Positions 59,662 to 64,000 of a stretch of DNA of 64,000 nt are shown here, piece after piece. The stretch's first letter is position 1. Each line of letters starts with the position of its first letter. Source of the stretch: Flavobacterium johnsoniae UW101. GTDB lineage: Bacteria; Bacteroidota; Bacteroidia; Flavobacteriales; Flavobacteriaceae. The notes beneath the pieces are model-generated. The model was not told the DNA's origin. It saw only the letters and a list, made by a program, of their open reading frames with translations, and made no database searches. The translations under genes and the position numbers were made by a program. The DNA is taken from positions 2,976,001 through 3,040,000 of the forward strand of contig NC_009441.1 of assembly GCF_000016645.1 (NCBI RefSeq). The letters are read 5' to 3'.

Positions 59662-60108
59662 TTATTCTTTAATTTTTGATAGTGAAATGGCATTTATGCA
59701 GTATCGTAAACCTGTTGGAGGAGGTCCATCAGGGAATACGTGTCCTAAATGCGCGTCGCATACATTACAGACAACTTCAACACGTATCATGCCGTATGAT
59801 TTGTCTGCATGATAACCAATTGCATTTTCTTTAATTGGCTGTGTAAAAGAAGGCCAGCCTGTTCCTGATTCAAATTTTTCACTCGCATCAAAAAGAACAG
59901 TTCCGCAGCATTTGCATTCGTAAATTCCAGGATCAAATAAACTGCACATTTCAGAGCTGAAAGATCTTTCGGTTCCTTTTAAACGTGTTACCTGATATTC
60001 TTCAGGAGTTAAAAGCTGTTTCCATTCTTCTTCTGTTTTCTCTACTCTTTTATCCGGAGTTGGATTTCCTTTATTTGTAAAATGAATTACATCTGCCCAT
60101 TTTATCAT
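59662..60108 (-). CDS. msrB: Peptide-methionine (R)-S-oxide reductase MsrB
   Basis: This enzyme reduces methionine-R-sulfoxide in proteins. The 148-residue protein has both zinc CxxC pairs, C65-C68 (ECKCC) and C114-C117 (CNVCDAHLGH), and the nucleophile C137 in GLRYCINA. GTGWPSFTQP is the substrate motif. No signal peptide, so it is cytoplasmic. It lies 82 nt after prfB on the same strand, separated by a repeated CAGTCTCAGTTT hairpin. Confidence 0.94.
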   Translation of the reverse strand: MIKWADVIHFTNKGNPTPDKRVEKTEEEWKQLLTPEEYQVTRLKGTERSFSSEMCSLFDPGIYECKCCGTVLFDASEKFESGTGWPSFTQPIKENAIGYHADKSYGMIRVEVVCNVCDAHLGHVFPDGPPPTGLRYCINAISLSKIKE

Positions 60109-60125
60109 AACTATTTTTTTTAGTT

Positions 60126-60186
60126 TTCAGTCTCAGTTTTCAGTCTCAGTACAGTCTCAGTTTATTGAAAACTGAGACTGCGACTG
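60126..60186. repeat. CAGTCTCAGTTTT repeats and hairpin between prfB and msrB
   Basis: Three direct copies of a CAGTCTCAG unit are followed by an inverted copy; CAGTCTCAGTTT (60152-60163) with AAACTGAGACTG (60169-60180) makes a 12-bp stem with a 5-nt loop and no T run. It may be a repeat element rather than a terminator. Confidence 0.55.
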
Positions 60187-60190
60187 AATA

Positions 60191-61289
60191 CTATTCCTCT
60201 TCCTTCTGTCCCATCATCATTAAATAGGCTTTCAGGAATGCATCTATATTTCCATTCATAACGCCGTCGACATCGCTGGTTTCATAACCTGTACGAACGT
60301 CTTTTACTAATTTATAAGGCTGCATAACGTAGTTACGAATCTGCGAACCCCATTCGATTTTCATTTTTCCGGCTTCAATATCGGCACGTTGAGCTTGTTG
60401 TTTCTTTAACTCAATTTCATACAATTGAGAACGAAGCATCTGCATAGCACGCTGTCTGTTGTCCTGTTGTGATCTTGTCTCAGAACACTGAATCTGGATT
60501 CCGGTTGGTTTATGTACTAATTGAACTTTTGTTTCAACTTTATTTACGTTCTGTCCTCCGGCACCACTTGATCGTGACGTTGTAATTTCAATATCGGCAG
60601 GATTAATGTCAATTTCGATACTGTCATCAACAAGCGGATAAACATATACAGACACGAATGAAGTATGACGTTTAGCATTACTATCAAAAGGAGAAATTCT
60701 AACCAGACGGTGAACTCCGTTTTCGCCTTTTAAATACCCAAAAGAATAATCGCCTTCGAACTCTAAAGTTACAGTTTTAATTCCTGCTACATCACCTTCC
60801 TGAAAGTTAAGTTCTTTTATTTTGTAACCATAACTTTCTCCCCACATCATGTACATACGCATCAGCATTCCGGCCCAGTCACAACTTTCTGTTCCTCCGG
60901 CTCCGGCCGTAATTTGAACTACTGCACTTAAACTGTCACCTTCGTCAGAAAGCATGTTTTTGAATTCGATGTTTTCTATATGAGACTGAGTTACATTGTA
61001 TTGTTCGTCTAATTCTTCTGTAGAAAGCTCACCTTCTTTATAAAAATCATAAGCAAGCTGTAATTCATCTGTTAGAGATACGGCTTTATCATAATCTTCA
61101 ATCCATTTTTTCTTGTTTCGAAGATTTTTTACAATGTTTTCTGCTTCCTTAGGATTGTTCCAAAAGTCAGGAGCAAAAGTTTTTTCTTCTTCGTTTGCAA
61201 TTTCGATTAGCTTGGCATCAACGTCAAAGATACCTCCTCAACGCACCAAGGCGCTCCACAATACCTTTTACTTGTTCGGCTGTTGTCAT
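60191..61289 (-). CDS. prfB: Peptide chain release factor 2, read by programmed +1 frameshift
   Basis: Frame 1 runs from the ATG at 61289 for 21 codons and stops at TGA (61226-61224) in the context AGG AGG TAT CTT TGA C. Slippage of one base gives CTT T GAC and continues in frame to the stop at 60191, for 365 residues in total. The AGGAGG at 61238-61233 is the internal Shine-Dalgarno-like stimulator. RF2 recognises UAA and UGA stops: the tripeptide SPF is at about 199-201 and the hydrolytic GGQ at about 244-246. A 7-bp stem with extension (61328-61356) lies in the mRNA leader, and a TATTTTTG -7 at 61378-61371. A frame-by-frame search sees only a 254-residue headless part (60191-60955). Confidence 0.95.
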
Positions 61290-61633
61290 AAATTAATAAC
61301 TTGTTTTAGATGTTTTTTGTTGATATTGCATTGGTTTAGATTTTAAAACCCAATGCTTAATTTCGTTGTACAAAAATAAGATTTAGTTTTTAGAATACAG
61401 CTATAAATTATGGTGCAAAAAAGAGAGATATTTGAGAACTAATTTTTTAGTAAAAACAATTGTTTAGAAAAATAAGAAATCAATTTTTGAATTATTAATG
61501 CTAGTTTTATATGTTTTTTATAAATATTACGTTAATTTGGTTCTATGTAATCTCTAAGTTAAAATTTATTAAAACTTGAGATTATTAACAAACAGTTATA
61601 CGTAATTTTGCAGTCCAAAATATATAGTTTTAT
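61290..61633. other. Intergenic region: prfB leader and threonine aldolase promoter
   Basis: About 344 bp without a gene. It holds the prfB -7 element TATTTTTG (61378-61371, minus) and leader hairpin GCATTGG/CCAATGC (61328-61356). On the plus strand lies a TAATTTTG -7 (61603-61610) for the aldolase gene, with TTG 24 nt upstream at 61576. The rest is AT-rich with nothing recognised. Confidence 0.5.
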
Positions 61634-62653
61634 ATGGAAATAAATTTAATCAGCGATACCATTACTAAGCCTACGTATGAGATGCTTCAGTATATGTTTA
61701 ACGCTCACGTTGGCGACGATGTATACAAGCAAGATCCTACGGTTATCGAATTAGAGACAAGAGTAGCCGAGTTTTTTGGTATGGAAGCTGGACTTTTTTT
61801 TCCGTCTGGAACTATGGCAAATCAAACTGCAATTAAACTTCATACACAGCCGGGTGAACAGTTAATTGCTGATAAATATGCTCATGTTTTTCATTATGAA
61901 GGAGGAGGAGTTTCTTTTAACAGTGGTGTTTCATGCTGTTTGTTAGATGGAGACCGCGGTATGATAAATGCAAAACAGGTTGCTGCAGCGATAAACGATC
62001 CGGAATTTTACCATAGTCCGCTGACGAGTTTGGTTTGTGTAGAAAACACAACAAACAAAGGCGGAGGTGCTTGTTATGAATTGCAGGATTTAAGAGATAT
62101 TAAAAAAGTTTGCGACGCTAATAATTTGAAGTTCCACTTAGACGGTGCCAGAATTTGGAATGCATTGGTTGCTAAAAGACAAAACCCGAAGGAATTTGGA
62201 GCTATTTTCGATACTATTTCAGTTTGTTTGTCTAAAGGATTAGGAGCTCCAATTGGTTCTGTTTTGCTTGGAAGTAAAGCTGATATTCATAGAGCGTTGA
62301 GAATCAGAAAGATATTAGGTGGTGGAATGCGTCAGGTAGGTTATTTGGCTGCAGCGGGATTATATGCTTTGGCAAACAATATTGAACGTCTTGCCGAAGA
62401 TCATCGCAGAGCAAAAGAAATTGGAGCAATTTTAAGCACCAAATCTTGGGTGGCTTCAGTAGAACCAGTTGAAACAAATATTTTGATTTTTTCATTAGCA
62501 GAAGGCTACAGCGACCAGCTTTTGATAGAAAAATTAAAACAAAAAAATATTTTAATAAGCTCTTTAGGTCATAATAAACTTAGAATCGTTACGCATTTAG
62601 ATTATAAAGAGGTAATGCATACTTATGTAGTTGAAACGCTTTCGAAGATTTAG
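61634..62653 (+). CDS. GntG/LtaE-type PLP-dependent aldolase (low-specificity threonine aldolase family)
   Basis: This 339-residue fold-type I PLP enzyme would cleave threonine or allo-threonine to glycine and acetaldehyde. It starts INLISDTITKPTYEML and VGDDVYKQDPT, the family signature, with FPSGTMANQTA at about 56-66 and HLDGARIWNA at about 168-177. The PLP lysine is K201 (SKGLGAPIGS). The length is normal. It is monocistronic, ending at the 62.7-kb repeat element. Confidence 0.93.
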   Translation: MEINLISDTITKPTYEMLQYMFNAHVGDDVYKQDPTVIELETRVAEFFGMEAGLFFPSGTMANQTAIKLHTQPGEQLIADKYAHVFHYEGGGVSFNSGVSCCLLDGDRGMINAKQVAAAINDPEFYHSPLTSLVCVENTTNKGGGACYELQDLRDIKKVCDANNLKFHLDGARIWNALVAKRQNPKEFGAIFDTISVCLSKGLGAPIGSVLLGSKADIHRALRIRKILGGGMRQVGYLAAAGLYALANNIERLAEDHRRAKEIGAILSTKSWVASVEPVETNILIFSLAEGYSDQLLIEKLKQKNILISSLGHNKLRIVTHLDYKEVMHTYVVETLSKI

Positions 62654-62662
62654 GAAAGAGGG

Positions 62663-62777
62663 ACAAAGGTTTAGAGGGGCAAAGGTTAAAAAAAAAGACG
62701 CATTATTTGCGTCTTTTTTTTGATTCAAGGTTTTCATAATAAAAAACCTTTGTCCCTTTGTATCTCTGAACCTTTGT
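62663..62777. repeat. Inverted-repeat element with CTTTG-rich arms and central hairpin (second copy)
   Basis: The left arm (62663-62685) and right arm (62747-62777) are inverted and near-identical to those at 15092-15207. The centre has AGACGCA-TTATT-TGCGTCT with A and T runs (62688-62722), which serves as a bidirectional terminator for the convergent aldolase and ebfC genes. Confidence 0.75.
62688..62722. terminator. Bidirectional terminator inside the repeat element
   Basis: AAAAGACGCA with TGCGTCTTTT around TTATT, flanked by long A and T tracts, between two convergent genes. Confidence 0.85.
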
Positions 62778-62786
62778 TTCTTAAAA

Positions 62787-63107
62787 TTATTTAAACAAAT
62801 TATCCATTCCAGGAATAGAAGGCATGTCCATTCTGGCAACAGCATCAAGTTCTCTTTCATTTACACTTGTTGCTTTTTCGATTACTTTGTTTAGAGTTAC
62901 AACTAAGTAATCTTCTAATTGTTCTTTATCTTCTAAAAGAGAATCATCGATAGAGATTGATTTTACTTTTCTATTTGCAGTAACTGTAATTTTTAATAAT
63001 CCGTCAGCGCTTTGTTCGTCAATTAAAACAGTATCAAGGCGTTTCTTTGTATCTTCAATTTTTTGCTGGGTTTCTTTAAGTTTACCCATCATTCCCATTA
63101 AATCCAT
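62787..63107 (-). CDS. ebfC: YbaB/EbfC nucleoid-associated protein
   Basis: The 106-residue DNA-binding protein starts [19 protein letters not shown], the family's Met/Leu-rich first helix, with [14 protein letters not shown] in the beta core and a C-terminal helix and tail ending PGMDNLFK. Such proteins bind DNA as dimers and help organise the nucleoid. Its promoter is at 63136-63166. It is divergent from the S9 peptidase gene. Confidence 0.92.
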   Translation of the reverse strand: MDLMGMMGKLKETQQKIEDTKKRLDTVLIDEQSADGLLKITVTANRKVKSISIDDSLLEDKEQLEDYLVVTLNKVIEKATSVNERELDAVARMDMPSIPGMDNLFK

Positions 63108-63135
63108 TTTTTGTTGATTTTAATATTATTTCATA

Positions 63136-63166
63136 CAAAATTAGTATATTGCTGTATGATTACAAT
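63136..63166 (-). promoter_or_regulatory. ebfC promoter
   Basis: On the minus strand ATTG (63166-63163), 19 nt, TAATTTTG (63143-63136); ATG at 63107. Confidence 0.6.
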
Positions 63167-63257
63167 AGAATATTTTATGAAAAATTTAATTTCGTTCTAT
63201 ATGTGATTGTAGTATTTTTGCGTCTCCGAATTAAAAACCTAATGCTTAATTAAATCA

Positions 63258-64000
63258 ATGCAGAACGATATACTGGCTCCAAAGGCTAAAGAAATTCCAA
63301 AATCATTAAAGAAACATAAAGAAACAAGAATCGATAATTATTTTTGGCTGAATGACAGAGAAAATCCAGAAGTTATCGATTATCTGAATAAAGAAAACGA
63401 ATACTACCAAAAATCGACCGCTCATACAAAAGGTTTACAAGAATCTTTATATGAGGAAATGAAAGGAAGAATTAAAGAAGACGATTCGTCTGTTCCTTAT
63501 TTCTACAACGGTTATTTCTACATTACACGATTTGAAACGGGACAGGATTACCCTATTTTCGCCAGAAAAAAAGGAAGCCTTTCGGCAGATGAAGAAATTC
63601 TTTTTAATTGCAATGAATTAGCAAAAGGCCACGCGTATTTTAAATTAGGAGGTTTAAGCATAAGTCCGGATAACAAATTTGCGACTTTTGGAACCGATAT
63701 TGTAGGAAGAAGAATTTATACAATTCAAATTAAAAACCTCGAAACAGGAGAAATTCTGGCAGATAAAATCGAAAATGCTACAGGAGGATCAGTTTGGGCC
63801 AATGATAACAACACTATTTTTTATACCAAACAGGACGAAGTTACTTTAAGAGCTGATAAAATTTTCAGACATAAATTAAATACAGATTCAGCTTCTGACG
63901 TTTTGGTTTATAATGAAACCGACGATACTTTTAATGTTTCGGTAAACAAAGAAAAATCAAGAAAATATATTGTAATTAGTTCAGGAAGTACTTTAACGAC
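63258..64000 (+). CDS. S9-family peptidase, oligopeptidase B-like (3' truncated by window edge)
   Basis: An ATG at 63258 opens a frame of 247 codons to the window end without a stop. The start has PKAKEIPKSLKKHKETRIDNYFWLND, then RENPEVIDYLNKENEYY, and beta-propeller strands such as GQDYPIFARKKGSL, KLGGLSISPDNKFATFGTD and TGGSVWANDNNTIFYTKQD. These match the N-terminal propeller of oligopeptidase B (PtrB), which cleaves small peptides after basic residues. The catalytic Ser/Asp/His domain lies beyond 64000. A TATTTTTG -7 lies at 63213-63220. Confidence 0.88.
   Translation, partial: MQNDILAPKAKEIPKSLKKHKETRIDNYFWLNDRENPEVIDYLNKENEYYQKSTAHTKGLQESLYEEMKGRIKEDDSSVPYFYNGYFYITRFETGQDYPIFARKKGSLSADEEILFNCNELAKGHAYFKLGGLSISPDNKFATFGTDIVGRRIYTIQIKNLETGEILADKIENATGGSVWANDNNTIFYTKQDEVTLRADKIFRHKLNTDSASDVLVYNETDDTFNVSVNKEKSRKYIVISSGSTLT

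Noticed and set aside
60191..60955. A 254-residue protein starting MLSDEGDS as a complete gene
   Set aside because: It is only the C-terminal part of RF2; the N-terminal region is joined through the +1 frameshift at 61224-61229.
61113..61346. Plus-strand open frame of 77 codons
   Set aside because: It lies antisense to the N-terminal and frameshift part of prfB, which explains the sequence better.
1..64000. CRISPR arrays, tRNA, rRNA, intact insertion sequences or prophage
   Set aside because: No regularly spaced repeats with unique spacers, no cloverleaf sequences and no transposase or phage structural genes were seen. A tRNA scan would be the decisive check.

Overview
The window is low-GC chromosomal DNA from a Flavobacterium-like member of the Bacteroidota. 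Four things point there: lineage-specific families (DUF6048/DUF6452, DUF6095, DUF5606, OMP_b-brl-type receptors), a fused CcoN-CcoO oxidase subunit, start codons without Shine-Dalgarno sites, and many promoters of the Bacteroidota type (TTG, 17-23 nt, TAnnTTTG). Coding density is high. I saw no rRNA, tRNA, CRISPR array, prophage or intact insertion sequence.

Layout. 1-1452: the 5' tip of a ParE-like toxin gene with its antitoxin, a DUF6095 protein and murQ. 1.6-9.4 kb: AraC regulator, TonB-type receptor, ZIP transporter, two methyltransferases and an amino-acid racemase. 9.5-16.9 kb: the rlmD-DUF6452-DUF6048 operon, an orphan histidine kinase, a small lipoprotein, an aldo/keto reductase and the cysE-cysM cysteine pair. 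17-22 kb: small membrane proteins, an Smr protein, a duplicated-repeat lipoprotein, a cysteine desulfurase and TsaC. 22.2-32.3 kb: eleven genes for cell-surface glycan assembly (seven recognisable glycosyltransferases of the GT4, GT2 and GT9 types, two further glycosyltransferase-like proteins, a sugar kinase and a polysaccharide deacetylase), likely LPS core/O-antigen. 32.4-42 kb: dapD, a PAS protein, a second ParE-type toxin-antitoxin pair, ruvX, mqo, an isochorismatase-like hydrolase, a FUSC protein, def, DUF5606 and mazG. 42-53 kb: a complete micro-aerobic respiration module: an FNR-like regulator, ccoI, ccoS-NO-Q-P-G-H, a TauE/SafE protein and hemN. 53-64 kb: small membrane proteins, an acyl-CoA carboxylase beta subunit, a TetR regulator with its target operon, lpxD, msrB, prfB, a threonine-aldolase-like enzyme, ebfC and the start of an oligopeptidase B-like S9 peptidase.

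The strongest non-gene signals are these. (1) Three FNR-like sites, ATGAT-N4-ATCAT, lie 29.5-30.5 nt upstream of -7 elements in front of ccoI, ccoS and hemN, defining a local regulon for the adjacent regulator. (2) prfB needs a +1 programmed frameshift at CTT TGA C after an AGGAGG; read normally, only a short N-terminal peptide and a headless C-terminal part appear. (3) A TetR operator motif occurs in front of tetR and, as a 24-bp perfect palindrome, in front of the next operon. (4) Several families of dispersed intergenic inverted repeats are present: a REP-like cluster at 5.3-5.5 kb, CTTTG-rich arms around a hairpin at 15.1 and 62.7 kb, and a TCTATGTGTTTAAA family at 56.4 and 58.2 kb. No wholly novel multi-gene system was evident. 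The most original candidates are the FNR regulon architecture with its altered cysteine set, the TetR-controlled three-gene membrane operon, and the repeat families.
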